Part shown: positions 1 through 10,120 of the stretch, piece after piece
How the letters are laid out: every line of letters begins with the position of its first letter
How positions within the stretch are numbered: the first letter of the stretch is position 1
The notes under the pieces: generated by a model
Told to the model about the DNA's origin: nothing
What the model saw: only the letters and a program-made list of their open reading frames with translations
The model's database searches: none
Source of the DNA: Cervus elaphus
Taxonomy: Eukaryota; Chordata; Mammalia; Artiodactyla; Cervidae
Direction: 5' to 3'
NCBI RefSeq assembly: GCF_910594005.1
Contig: NC_057826.1
Span: forward strand, 84,379,163-84,443,162
DNA: 64,000 bases
Position numbers and translations under genes: made by a program

Positions 1-85
1 ATCATCCTCACTCACATTTTTTCAATTACAATTTATTGTGCTTTTCTTTTTGTATAACACATGTAAACACATATTCTCATACCTA

Positions 86-303
86 GGATTTCCCTGGTGG
101 CTCAGACGGTAAAGCGTCTGCCTACGGTGTGGGAGACCCAGGTTCGATCCCTGGGTTGGGAAGATCCTCTGGAGACGGAAAGGGCAACCCACTCCAGGAC
201 TCTTGCCTGGAAAATCCCATGGACGGAGGAGCCTGGTAGGCTACAGTCCATGGGGTCGCAAAGATCCGGACACAACTGAGCAACTAAACTTTCCCTTTTC
301 ACT
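86..303 (+). mobile_element. Bov-tA SINE, full length
   Basis: tRNA-derived head followed by a Bov-A body and a short pyrimidine-rich tail. The internal Pol III promoter looks intact: an A-box-like TGGCTCAGACGG at 98-109 and a B box GGTTCGATCCC at 141-151. It is flanked by an 11-bp imperfect target duplication (75-85 TTCTCATACCT, 304-314 TTCTCATATCT), which sets the ends. Confidence 0.9.
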
Positions 304-325
304 TTCTCATATCTGTAATATACCA

Positions 326-533
326 AGTGTTCTGGGCTCAGTCGTGTCCAACTCTTTGTGATCCTTTGGACTGTAGTCCACCAGGCTCCTGTGTCCAAGG
401 GACTTTTCAGGTAAGAATACTGGAGCAGGTTGCCATTTCCTCCTCTAGAGGATCTTCCCGATCCAGGGATCAAACCTGTGTCTCCTGTATCACAGGCAGA
501 TTCTTAATTGCTGAGCCACTGGGGAAGCCCTGA
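326..533 (-). mobile_element. Bov-tA/Bov-A SINE, antisense
   Basis: Reads as the reverse complement of the Bov-A body, ending at right with the complement of the tRNA-like head (CCACTGGGGAAGCCC). It lies 22 bp downstream of the preceding sense SINE, so the two form an inverted SINE pair. The short frames on both strands here are SINE sequence. Confidence 0.88.
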
Positions 534-1324
534 TTATTGTACTGTAATCACTGTATTTAGATTTCTCACATGTCAGCCGTCCTTTCTAGACCATGTTCCT
601 GGAGCACAGGAAGCCAGGTGTTACCCTTCTCATAAAATACAGTTCTTTATCCCTGCCAAAGCCTTGTATCAGCAGGCACTCAATAAGTGCATTGAATTGA
701 ACTGAAACTAAAAGGATAAGAGAGATTGTTATATAGAAATGTTTCTGCACATGAATCTGCTTTTACATAATCCCACATGGAGCAATCAATGGTAATTCAG
801 CCACTGAGACAACCTCCCACACAATACTTTTCCTCTCTCAAAAAGAAACCTCTCTCCTAGACTGGGCTACCATCCTATTATTTAAGCCCAGCCACGCTCT
901 CTTTCTCTGCTAGACTCTTCACAGAGCAATGCCCATAATCCCGTAGGCTAATTTTCTAACAGCGAGTTTGCTGTGTCAGAGAGATTTTCCATTCTCACCA
1001 GCACTGTGCATTTATCTGCCTTTGCCAATCGGTTTCACGAAATATGGCATCTTTATATTTTAGGTTGCATTTCTTTATTTTCAGTGCTCTGTCTTCCTCA
1101 TCCACATACTTGTAGCTGTCCCTAGAGACAATACTTTCCTACATTATTGCTTTCTTACGTTAACTCAATGAAATAAATATATAATTGTCTTCAATTATCC
1201 AGGAACATGATTGTCCACTTAGGGAGAGATCAGAGTCAGATCAGGAAAAGCCTGCCTCCTCCCACTTCATGGGCCATTTGCCCAAAAGGGCAAGGACACC
1301 TGAGGCAATTACCTAAGTAGTTCA
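534..1324. other. No gene seen; weak old-repeat traces
   Basis: Low-GC intergenic DNA. The end of the first part (about 640-700) looks like an L2 or MIR tail (...GGCACTCAATAAGTGCATTGAA). About 980-1100 vaguely resembles an antisense old L1 3' UTR. No convincing ORF or promoter. Confidence 0.45.
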
Positions 1325-1566
1325 GTACATCACCCTTACCTAGTTAATTCCAACTCAATTTTCAGAACTCACTTCAAAAGTCAATTCTTTAGGTAAACCT
1401 TTGCTAACCCCTAGATGAGTTCAGGCTGCCCAATTGGAAACTTATTTTATTGAAATCTGTAATCTACGTGAGGACAGGGGACTGGTCTTTTTTGGCTCAT
1501 CATCTCTTATCAGAGTGCTTAGCACCTGGTGAGAGCTCAATAACAATATTTTGTGAAATAAATGAA
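1325..1566 (+). mobile_element. L2 LINE 3' end
   Basis: Matches the general form of the L2 3' terminus: a CCTTTGCTAACCCC-like stretch, then AGTGCTTAGCACCTGGTGAG and a CTCAATAA...AAATAAATGAAAG ending. Strongly diverged, as expected for a mammal-wide element. Confidence 0.6.
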
Positions 1567-1610
1567 AGAAAACTACCCATCAGTAATTAAAAATGAAATC
1601 CTCACACAGT

Positions 1611-1690
1611 GGTTCTCAACCCTGGCTGCACATTAGAATTATCTGTGAAGTTGTTTTTTTAAACAAGACTAATGTCCCTCCCTACCAAAT
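1611..1690 (+). mobile_element. MER5-type hAT fossil, one end
   Basis: Begins with CAGTGGTTCTCAACCCTGGC, the typical terminal inverted repeat of MER5-like non-autonomous hAT elements, followed by the GCACATTAGAAT motif. The other end is missing, because a SINE begins at about 1695. Confidence 0.7.
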
Positions 1691-1694
1691 TGTT

Positions 1695-1898
1695 CTTTAG
1701 CCACTAAGTCGTGTCTGACCCTTTTGTGATCCTATGGACTGTAGCCTATCAGGCTCCTCTGTCCATGGGATTCTCCAGGTGAGTATACTGGAATGGGTTG
1801 CCATTTCCCTCTCCAGGGGATCTTCTCAACCCAGGGATTGAACCCACATCTCCTGCACTGTAGGCAGATTCTTTACCACTGAGCCATTTGGGAATGAC
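1695..1898 (-). mobile_element. Bov-tA/Bov-A SINE, antisense
   Basis: Antisense Bov-A body (TCCATGGGATTCTCCAGGTG...) ending in the complement of a tRNA-like head. It interrupts the MER5-like fossil on its left. Confidence 0.85.
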
Positions 1899-2035
1899 CC
1901 CCATAAACTTAAAAAAAATGACCGTAGACTTAAAAAAAAAACCTCTGTTTTTTTCAGAACAGTTTTAGGTTTTCAGGAAAATTAAGAGGAAGGTACAGAG
2001 ATTTTCCATAAACCATTTCACTTATATATAAGCAT

Positions 2036-2901
2036 TCAGTTTAGTTCAGTTTGGTCGCTCAGTCGTGTCCAACTCTGCGACCCCAGGAACCACAGCACAC
2101 CAAGCCTCCCGATCCATCACCAACGCCCGGAGTTTACCCAAACTCATGTCCATCGAGTCGGTGATACCATCTAGCCATCTCATCCTCTGTCGTCCCCTTC
2201 TCCTCCTGCCCTCAATCTTTCCCAGCATCAGGGTCTTTTCCGATGAGTCAGATCTTTGCTTTAGGTGGCCAAAGTATTGGAGTTTCAGCTTCAACATCAG
2301 TCCTTCCAATGAACACCCAGGACTGATCTTTAGGATGGACTAGTTGGATCTCCTTGAAGTCCAAGAGACTCTCAAGAGTCTTTTCCAACAGCACAGTTCA
2401 AAAGCATCAATTCTTCGACGCTCAGCTTTCTTTATAGTCCAACTCTCACATGCATACTGACCACTGGAAAAACCATAGCCTTGACTAGATGGACCTTTGT
2501 TGGCAAAGTAATGTCTCTGCTTTTTAATATGCTGTCTAGGTTGGTCATAACTTTTCTTCCAAGGAGTAAGCATCTTTTAATTTCACGGCTGCAATCACCA
2601 TCTGCAGTGATTTTAGAGCCCAAAAAAATAAAGTCAGCCTCTGTTTGCCCATCTATTTGCCATGAAGTGATGGGACCAGATGCCATGATCTTGGTTTTCT
2701 GAATGTTGAGCTTTAAGCCAACTTTTTCACTCTCCTCTTTCACTTTCATCAAGAGGCTCTTTAGTTCTTCTTTGCTTTCTGCCATAAGGGTGGTGTCATC
2801 TGCATATCTGAGGTTATTGATATTTCTCCCGGCAATCTTGATTCCAGCTTGAGCTTCCTCCAGCCCAGCATTTCTCATGATGTACTCTGCATATTAGTTA
2901 A
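2036..2901 (-). mobile_element. BovB LINE (RTE), 5'-truncated, antisense
   Basis: About 866 bp of the BovB 3' half in reverse. The 3' tail (TTTAGTTCAG type repeats) is on the left and the sequence runs back to the TTAACTTATATGCAGAG region of the RT domain on the right. A perfect 12-bp target duplication ATATATAAGCAT flanks it (2024-2035 and 2902-2913), so this is a clean 5'-truncated insertion with both ends known. Confidence 0.95.
2432..2878 (-). pseudogene. BovB RT fragment (ORF2 remnant)
   Basis: A 148-codon open frame inside the BovB copy above. It starts at a methionine within the RT palm (MRNAGLEEAQAGIKIAGRNI) and contains the intact catalytic motif YADD followed by TTLMAESKEELKSLL. 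It continues into the RTE thumb region (GSKITADGDCSREIKR) and then runs out of frame. It lacks the endonuclease and the first half of RT, so it cannot encode a working enzyme. RTE reverse transcriptases copy their own RNA at nicked chromosomal targets; here only the fossil remains. Confidence 0.9.
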
Positions 2902-3486
2902 ATATATAAGCATACATAAATGTAAATATATATATAATCATAATTGAATATATTTTGCCATTATTATTCTGAACAAACTATTAAACAATTAAGAATAAGA
3001 AAATTATAATAATATTATTTAATGATAAGTAATAAATTTTTAAAAATAAGAAAAATGATAGTTTTTGTTTTACCATTATTGAATCCTTCTTTGATGTTCT
3101 TCCTTTCTTAATGTTGATCATGTTTCTGTCCTATATTATTTTCACTCTCTCTAAAGAACTTTTTAAACATTTTTTGAAGGAAAATCTACTGGCAGCAAAT
3201 TCCCTCAGTTGTGTTGGCCCAAGAAAGCCTTTATCTACCCTTCACTTTTGAAGAATAATTTCACACAGTACAGAATTCTAGGGTGGTGGGAGTTTTCACT
3301 CAACGCTGTAAACGTTTCCCTCCATTCTCGTCTTGCTTTCCTGGGTTCTGAAGAGATATTAGGTGTAATTCTTACCTTTCATCCTCTATAGATAAGATCA
3401 CTCCCCCAGTTCCTTTCGGGATTTTTTCTTTATCTTTGATTTTTGTAATGAGAAAATCATGTGCCCAGGTGTAGGGTGTTTTGTTT

Positions 3487-3722
3487 AATATTTACTTATT
3501 TATATATTTATTTTGCTGCATCGACTCAGTTGCAGCACTCAAGATCTTGCGTTGTGGTGCGCTGGCTTCTCTCTAGATGTGGTGGGTGGGCTTAGCTGCC
3601 CTGCGGCACGTGGGATCTCAGCTCCCTGCGGCATGTGGGATCCTCAGCTCTTCCAGGGACGAAACCTGCAATCCTTCACTGGAAGGTGGCTTCTTAACCA
3701 CTGGACCACCAGGGAAGGCCCT
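3487..3722 (-). mobile_element. CHR-1 SINE, antisense
   Basis: Cetartiodactyl tRNA-Glu-derived SINE in reverse. It ends at right with TTAACCACTGGACCACCAGG, the complement of the CHR head, and carries the CHR-1 body motifs GCGGCATGTGGGATC and TGCTGCATCGACTCAGTTGC. It splits the antisense L1 ORF1 region. Confidence 0.88.
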
Positions 3723-3734
3723 GTAGGCTGGTTT

Positions 3735-4221
3735 GGTTTTTTTTTTTTGGCATTTATCCTCTGTGGTTTGATGTCTGACATTAATTGGGGGAAATTCCCT
3801 GTCACGGTTTCAAGAATTTCTTCTGTTCTTCTCTCCCTTTCCTCTCCTTCTGGTGTTTCCATTAGGTGTATTACACCTTTCAGAGTTGCCCCCACAGCCT
3901 TTGAATATTCTGTTCTGTTTCCTAGTCTCTGTTCTCTTTGCTTTTCATCTCAGAGGATTCTATTGAGAGATCCTCAAACTCAGAGATCCTCTCCTCAGCT
4001 GTGTCCAGTTTACTAATGAGCCCATCAGAGACATTCTTCATCCCCATAAAAGTGTTTTCTATCTCTAGTGTTTCTTTCTGGTTCTTTCTTAGGATTCCCA
4101 TCTCTCTGCTTACGTTGCCCATCTGTTTTTGCATGCTGATTACTTTATCCATTAGAGCCCCTAACATATTAATTATAGTTATTTTAAATTCCTGAACTGA
4201 TAATGCCAACATTCCTGCCAT
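3735..4221 (-). pseudogene. L1 ORF1p N-terminal remnant
   Basis: The frame 4221-3922 encodes about 99 residues of L1 ORF1p coiled coil: a heptad-like stretch including NVSREMGILRKNQKE and LDTAEERISEFEDLS. A second frame (3895 leftward) continues with RNA-binding-domain sequence (EERERRTEEILETV). The frame break near 3900-3922 and the cut at about 3735 mark it as dead. ORF1p is the trimeric RNA chaperone of L1; the methionine at 4221 lies just inside the usual N-terminus. Confidence 0.8.
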
Positions 4222-5045
4222 GTCTGGCTCTGATGCTTGCTCAGTCTCTTCAAATTTTTGCCTTTTGGGGTGGTTTGTAAGCTTTTTCTTGATAGCTGGA
4301 GATGATGTACCAGGTAGAAGGAACTGCAGGGCCTTTAGTGATATGAGGGGAAGTTGTGGGCATATTAGAAGATTTCTATAGTCCTGTGATTATGTCTCGG
4401 TCTCTTGTGAGCCTCTGCTTCTGGACTGTGAATTTCACAAGTGTTTCTCATTCCTGCTCCCCACCCTCTTAGGTGGAACAGGCTGCCTAGACTGGACTGG
4501 AGTTGGGTTCTCCCATAACTGAGCAGGCTCAGCTATGCCCTGCTTAAGTAGTTTCTCCTGAGGACAGGTGTTAAGAAGCACAGAGTGCTCTGGTATATTT
4601 CAGAACGGTCCCTTTTCCTGTCCCCCTCCAGGAAGCCTGAGGGGATTTTTCTGTGCTGTTTACTGTGGGAACCTGATCCAGCTCCTGGAAGCACATCTCA
4701 AAATATTGTGGCAGTCGCCCTATGACTGGGTCATCCGTTCATCAGTCACAGTTCAGGTTTTCCTGGGCAGCACTGGTTCCTGTAGCTATTTTGGCTGGTG
4801 AATCTCTGCTCCGTTAAGCTATTATTCTCTGTATTTGCCTGTTGGTCTCTGTAATCTTGGGAGCAGTGGTTTACTGTGTCCTACCTCTCTTAGGGATCCT
4901 AAAAGAATTGTTGGTTGTTCAATCTGTTCAGCTTTTTACATGTTGTCAGGACAGAGTAATGCTTATATGCAGAACTAGCAACTGGAAGTCCTGTGAGAAT
5001 CTCGGGCGATCCTTAACAGGTAGCCAGGGCTAGGAAAACTGATGA

Positions 5046-5784
5046 CCTCGCCAACAGGGAAGATCATTGGCCACCAGGTGGCGCCCAAACAACACCAATG
5101 GCTCCAAGAACACCGGGCTAGATTCTCCCATATTAACAAATTCATCTCTTTGGTGCAAAGTTTAGACATACACATCAGTGCTTTAAATGCAGATCCATCA
5201 AAAAGCATGATGGCTATATGAATAGTGATTCAAATATAAAAAAGAATAAAGAATAGCTCTCACTCTGAGTTTGCCTCAGTCCAGGCAAACTAGAGTTTTT
5301 CTGTTGGCCATTTTCTGATAAAGTTTACCAAGCTAGGCTGAGGATGGGTCTTAGGCTTGAAACTGCTTTGTTATGTGGAAAAACTGGAAGGGAGGCTTGG
5401 AGGCAGGGTGTTCCCTTGTGGCTACTGCCTTGCCTGGATGAGGCAACATGAGGTTTTTTTATTCTTCTCCAACAGACAACAGAATGAGCTCTGTGGACTG
5501 CATTGTTTTGTCTTAACACAGTGGATGGTGGGAAATTCTTGGTTAGAAGTGGGTGGGATGGATAGGCCTGGGAAGCAATAGCCATCTTCCCTTTTGCCTA
5601 CCACAAAATCAAGTCCATCCTTCAGTCTTAACTGCTTGCTCTCAAAGTTTAAGGCAAGTACTACTCCGCTTGTCACCTTCAAGACATAGCTATATGCCCA
5701 AAGGTTTATGTCCCCAATACCAGCCATCATTTTGCTGGCAAAAGTATTGTGCCAGAATACCCAACTTTGTGCCTTATTATTTTA
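5046..5784. other. No gene seen; mostly unassigned DNA
   Basis: Sits just past the L1 5' end. It may include more of the L1 5' UTR, but I cannot recognise it. It holds the CTCF-like site at 5071. The open frames (up to 102 codons) show no domain and overlap on both strands. Confidence 0.45.
5071..5084 (+). promoter_or_regulatory. CTCF-like core motif
   Basis: CCACCAGGTGGCGC fits the CTCF core CCASYAGRKGGCRS at all 14 positions. It lies outside any SINE I can recognise, about 26 bp from the apparent 5' end of an antisense L1. A 14-bp degenerate match can occur by chance in 64 kb, so binding is inference. Confidence 0.5.
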
Positions 5785-5960
5785 TTATCATATCTTCAGT
5801 GCCTTCCATGGGCCAGGCCTATGTGAAAGATCTGAGTATGCCCACACATTAACTCCCTAGATTGTGAATACCAACCTGCAAAATAACTATCACTAGCCCA
5901 TTTTACAGATGAGGAAGCTTAAGCTCAGAGATGCCTAGTAATTTGACTGCAGGCACATGC
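5785..5960 (-). mobile_element. MIR SINE, antisense
   Basis: Contains the reverse MIR hallmark CCCATTTTACAGATGAGGAAG followed by CTCAGAGATGCCTAGTAATT. The left part (GTGCCTTCCATGGGCCAGGC) is the antisense MIR 3' region. Confidence 0.75.
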
Positions 5961-5984
5961 ATCTTCTGATTCTGAGGCCATGGA

Positions 5985-6185
5985 TATAACCAAGTCAGAG
6001 AGACCTGGGATCAAATCCCAGCCATGCCACTGACAGGCTGTATAAACTTGGCACACCTGTCATCTTCCTGAGGTTTCATTTCTTCATCTGTAGGATGGAT
6101 TGTTATAGAAATCAAACAACGCACAGGAAAGTAGCTAAACATGGTACCCAAACATGGTAGGCACTTCATAAATTATCTGTTCATT
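5985..6185 (+). mobile_element. MIR SINE, sense
   Basis: Sense MIR order: GACCTGGGATCAAATCCCAG (B-box region), then GCCACTGACAGGCTGT, then CATTTCTTCATCTGTAGGAT, then GGTAGGCACTTCATAA. It forms an opposed pair with the adjacent antisense MIR. Confidence 0.75.
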
Positions 6186-6927
6186 TTCCCTTCCTCCCTT
6201 ACTCTTTCCAGCTGGAATAAGGTGGGCAATCAGATGTGAGCTCAAAAAGGGACTGAGGTCCACCATTCCAGCACCTTGGGAGTACTCTGAGCACTCACTG
6301 CTACATGGTGACACTCCTTTCCTGATTGGACAATAAAGCCCTTCCTCACTTGTGCCTTCTATTAGATAAAAGGGGAAGTATCGGAATTTCCACATGGTAA
6401 TTGTGCTGAGCTACTGAAACACTTTTACCAAGGGAGGAAACTTCTTCCCAGGAAATCCATGGTTTTTCAAATGTCCGGCACGATTTGAATGCCCAGAGGC
6501 AGGAGATGGACTAGGCCAACATGAGGTCAGGGTCTTCCACTGTGCTCTGCTTGCAAACCCCTAAAAGAACTGTGCACTTTTAAAAAATTGATCTCAAAAA
6601 CTTTTGTTATCTCTTGCATATCACAGAAATTGACATTTCAACAAAAAACTTTCACATTCTTTTAAATACACACAATGGAAAATAAATACTATGCAATTTG
6701 ATTCCCATTGTTGTCCATTTAAACCATGAATGAACTCATCTTTAACAGTCAAAAATTCCACATAATTTTTTTTCTTGAACTCAGAATTTTGCATAAAAAT
6801 AGCTTTATATCTCAAAGTTTTAAAAACTGATTACCTTATCACCCTTATCTGCAACTAAGACATGGGAAAATTGATTTAAATTTTTTAGTTTCAAATGACC
6901 ATGGAGCTCTAAATGTTAAAAAAGCAA
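6186..6927. other. No gene seen
   Basis: Non-repetitive or unrecognised intergenic DNA, AT-rich in its right half. Frames are short and lack recognisable protein motifs. Confidence 0.5.
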
Positions 6928-7422
6928 TCTAGATTGAGTTATCATTGCCATTAATATTAGTATGTGCTGTGCTATGCTTAGTTGCTCAGTCATGTCTGAC
7001 TCTTTGCAACCCCATGGACTGTAGCCCGCCAGGCTCCTGTGTCCATGGGGATTCTCTAGGCAAGAATACTGGGGTGGGTTTCCTAAGCCCTCCTCCAGGG
7101 GATCTTCCCAACCCAGGGATCCAACCCAGGATTCTCGCATTGCAGGCAGATTCTTTACCATCTGAGCCAGCAGGGAAGCCCAAGAGTACTGGGGTGGGTA
7201 GCCTATCCCTTCTCCAGGGGGAATTCCCAAGCCAGGAATCAAACTGGGGTCTCTCACATTGCAGGCAGATTCTTTACCAGCTGAGCTACCTGGGAAGCCC
7301 CTAATATTAGTAAGAGCCTGGCAGGCTACAGTCCATGGGGTTGCAAAGAGTCAGACATGACTGAGCAACTAAGCATAGCACAGCACATGCTAATATTAAT
7401 GGCAATGATAACTCAATCTAGA
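6928..7422. repeat. Inverted duplication, arms 109 bp
   Basis: Left arm 6928-7036 and right arm 7314-7422 are reverse complements with no gaps and two mismatches that I can see; the spacer is 277 bp. The arm includes about 33 bp of non-SINE flank (starting TCTAGATTGAG) plus the first 76 bp of the antisense Bov-A2. The right arm abuts the 5' edge of the long BovB at about 7423. Confidence 0.93.
6961..7301 (-). mobile_element. Bov-A2-type dimeric SINE, antisense
   Basis: Two consecutive antisense Bov-A units. The first (about 6962-7181) ends TGAGCCAGCAGGGAAGCCC. The second (about 7182-7301), beginning AAGAGTACTGGGGTGGGTAG, ends GAGCTACCTGGGAAGCCCC. The left end is also duplicated in inverted orientation at 7314. 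Confidence 0.85.
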
Positions 7423-8210
7423 ACTCAAACTGTGGACAAGAATCCCTTAGAAGAAATGCAGCAGCCCTCATAGTCAACAAAAGAGTCCAAAATGCAGTAC
7501 GTGGGTGCAATCTCAAAAATGACAGAATGATCTCTGTTTGTTTTCCAAGACAAACCATTCAATATCACAGTAATCCAAGTCTATGCCCCAAATGGTTGGG
7601 GTATGTGCCAACCAGTAATGCTGAAGAAGCTGAAGTTGAATAACTCTATGAAGATCTACAAGACCTTCTAGAACTAACACCCAAAAAAGATGTCCTTTTC
7701 ATCATAGGGGACTGGAATGCAAAAGTAGGAAGTCAAGAGATACCTGGAGTAACAGGCAAATTTGGCCTCAGAGTACAGAATGAAGCAGGACAAAGGCTAA
7801 CAGAGTTTTGCCAAGAGAATGCACTGGTCATAGCAAACACCCTCTTCCAGCAACACAGGAGAAGACTCTACACATGGACATCACCAGATGGTCAATACTG
7901 AAATCAGACTGACTATATCTTTGCAGCCAAAGATGGAGAAGCTCTATACAGTCAGCAAAAACAAGACCGGGAGCAGACTGTGGCTCAGATCATGAACTCC
8001 TTATTGACATATTCAGACTTAAATTGAGAAAAGTAGGGTAAACCACTAGGCATTTCAGGTATGCTCTAAATCAAGTCCCTTATAATTATACAGTGGAAAT
8101 GACAAATAGATTCAAGGGATTAGATCTGATAGAGTGCCTGAAGAACTGTGGATGGAGGTTCATGACACTGTTCAGGAGGCAGTGATCAAGACCATCACCA
8201 AGAAAAAGAA

Positions 8211-8561
8211 ATGCAAAAAAGCAAGTGGTTGTCTGAGGAGGCATTACAAATAGCTGAGAAAAGAAGAGAAGTGAAAGGCAAAGGAGAAAAGGAAAGATAT
8301 TCCCATTTGAATGCAGAGTTCCAAAGAATAGCAAGGAGAGATAAGAAAGCCTTCCTCAGTGATCAATGCAAAGAAATAGAGGAAAACAATAGAATGGGAA
8401 AGACTAGAGGTCTCTTTAAGAAAATTAGAGATACCAAGGGAACATTTTATGCAAAGATGGGCACAATAAAGGACAGAAATGGTATGGACTTAACAGAAGC
8501 AGAAGATATTAAGCAGTGGCAAGAATACACAGAAGAGCTATACAAAAAAAGATCTTCATGA
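8211..8561 (+). pseudogene. BovB ORF2 linker fragment
   Basis: A 116-codon open frame of the segment between endonuclease and RT. It is lysine/arginine-rich (KSKWLSEEALQIAEKRREVK at its start) and includes SDQCKEIEENNRMGKTR. The frame is lost near an A-run (ACAAAAAAAGATC) at about 8540, and a separate frame 8581-8808 continues the element. Confidence 0.88.
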
Positions 8562-8871
8562 CCCAGATAACCACAATGGTGTGATCACTAACTTAGAGCC
8601 AGACATCCTGGAATGTGAAGTCAAGTGGGCCTTAGTATTCATCACTATGAACAACGCTAGTGGAGGTGATGGAATTGCAGTTAAGCTATTTCAAATTCTA
8701 AAAGATGATGCTGTGAAAGTGCTGCACTCAATATGCCAGCAAATTTGGAAAACTCAGCAGTGGCCACAGGATTGGAAAAGGTCAGTTTTCATTCCAATCC
8801 CAAAGTAGGTCAATGCCAAAGAATGTTCATACTAGCACACAATTGCACTCATCTCACACACTAGCAAAGTA

Positions 8872-9432
8872 ATGCTCAAAATTCTCCAAGCCAGGCTTCA
8901 ACAGTACATGAACTGTGAACTTTCAGATGTTCAAGCTGGATTTAGAAAAGGCAATGGAACCAGAGATCAAATTGCCAACATCTGCTGGATCACAGAAAAA
9001 GCAAGAGAATTCCAGAAAAACATCTACTTCTGCTTTATTGACTATGCCAAAACTTTTGACTGTGTAGATCACAACAAACTGTGGAAAATTCTTCAAGAGA
9101 TGGGAATACCAGACCACCTGACCTGCCTCCTGCAAAACCTGCATGCAGGTCAAGAAGCAACAGTTAGAACTGGACATGGAACAACAGACTGGTTCCAAAT
9201 AGGGAAAGGATTACATCAAGGCTGTATATTGTCACCCCGCTTATTTAACTTAGATGCAGAGTACATCACGCGAAATGCCAGGCTGGATGAACCACAAGCT
9301 GGAATCAAGATTGCAGGGAGAAATATCAATAACCTCATATATGCAGATGACACCACCCTTATGGCAGAAAGTGAAGAAGAACTAAAGAGCCACTTGATGA
9401 AAGCGAAAGAGGAGAGTGAAAAGTTGGCTTAA
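8872..9432 (+). pseudogene. BovB reverse transcriptase core, open for 186 codons
   Basis: Open frame across the RT fingers and palm. Motif A is FIDYAKTFDCVDH, motif B GLHQGCILSPRLFN, and the catalytic motif C YADD is intact in NLIYADDTTLMAESEEELK. A stop (TTGGCTTAA) closes it where related copies keep reading through after a one-base difference. Endonuclease and tail lie in other frames, so the whole is not functional. Confidence 0.9.
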
Positions 9433-10089
9433 AACTCAACATTCAGAAAACAAAGATCATAGCATCCAGCCCATCACTTCATGGCAAATAGATGGGGAAA
9501 CAGTGGAAACAGTGACAGACTTTCTTTTCTTGGGCTCCAAAATCACTGCAGATGGTGACTGCAGCCATGAAACTAAAAGACATTTGCTCCTTGGAAGAAA
9601 AGTTATGACCAACCTAGACAGCATATTAAAAAGCAGAGACATTACTTTGCCGACAAAGGTTCATCTGGTCAAAGCTATGATTTTTCCAGTAGTCGTGTAT
9701 GGATATGAGAGTTAGACTATATGAAAGCTGAGCACCAAAGAATTGATGCTTTTGAACTGTGGTGTTGGAGAAGACTCTTGAGAGTCCCTAGGACTGCAAG
9801 GAGATCCAACCAGTCCATCCTAAAGGAAATCAGTCCTGAATATTCATTGGAAGGACTGATGCTGAAGCTGAAACTCCAATCCTTTGGCCACCTGATGCGA
9901 AGAACAGACTCATTAGAAAAGACCCTGATGCTTGGAAAGATTGAAGGCAGGAGGAGAAGGGGACGACAGAGGATGAGATGGTTGGATGTCATCACTGACT
10001 CGATGGGCATGAATTTGAGCAAGCTCTGGGAGTTCATGATGGACAGGGAAGCCTGGCATGCTGCAGTCCATGAGGTTGCAAAGAGTTAG
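9416..10089 (+). pseudogene. BovB ORF2 C-terminal remnants
   Basis: Two frames, 9416-9715 and 9721-10089, cover the RTE C-terminal region: GSKITADGDCSHETKRHLLL, then RRLLRVPRTARRSNQS and GHLMRRTDSLEKTLMLGKIE. A TAG at about 9716 separates them. No recognised catalytic role for this part alone. Confidence 0.85.
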
Positions 10090-10120
10090 ACATAACTGAC
10101 AGACTGAATTGAACTGATTA

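Larger units (their letters stand above)
3060..5045 (-). mobile_element. Old L1 5' region (5' UTR plus ORF1), antisense
   Basis: Antisense L1 sequence. The 3060-3486 part reads as diverged L1 up to GTGCCCAGGTGTAGG, then a CHR SINE interrupts. L1 resumes at about 3735 with the ORF1 RNA-binding region (TTTGATGTCTGACATTAATT), the ORF1 coiled coil (to 4221) and about 800 bp of GC-richer 5' UTR (4222-5045). The ORF2 side is missing. Confidence 0.75.
7423..10120 (+). mobile_element. BovB LINE (RTE), near full-length ORF2
   Basis: The longest BovB in the window, about 2.7 kb in sense orientation. In order it has apurinic-type endonuclease (motif GDWNAKVG at about 7710), linker, reverse transcriptase (about 8870-9430) and the C-terminal region, ending in CTGAATTGAACTGATTAG as a decayed (TGAAC)n tail. 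Frameshifts and stops break the frame, including a TGA near 7900 where the related copies suggest a CGA codon, consistent with CpG decay. The 5' end coincides with the edge of the inverted duplication. Confidence 0.93.

Noticed and set aside
98..160. tRNA gene suggested by A and B boxes
   Set aside because: The boxes belong to the tRNA-derived head of a Bov-tA SINE. No cloverleaf, and the Bov-A body follows directly. The same applies to the other SINE heads.
4568..4801. Short cysteine-rich frame as a small secreted protein
   Set aside because: It lies in the antisense L1 5' UTR with no supporting context.
8872..9432. Retroviral reverse transcriptase
   Set aside because: The YADD domain, RTE-type endonuclease, absence of LTRs or gag, and the (TGAAC)n tail identify BovB, a non-LTR element.
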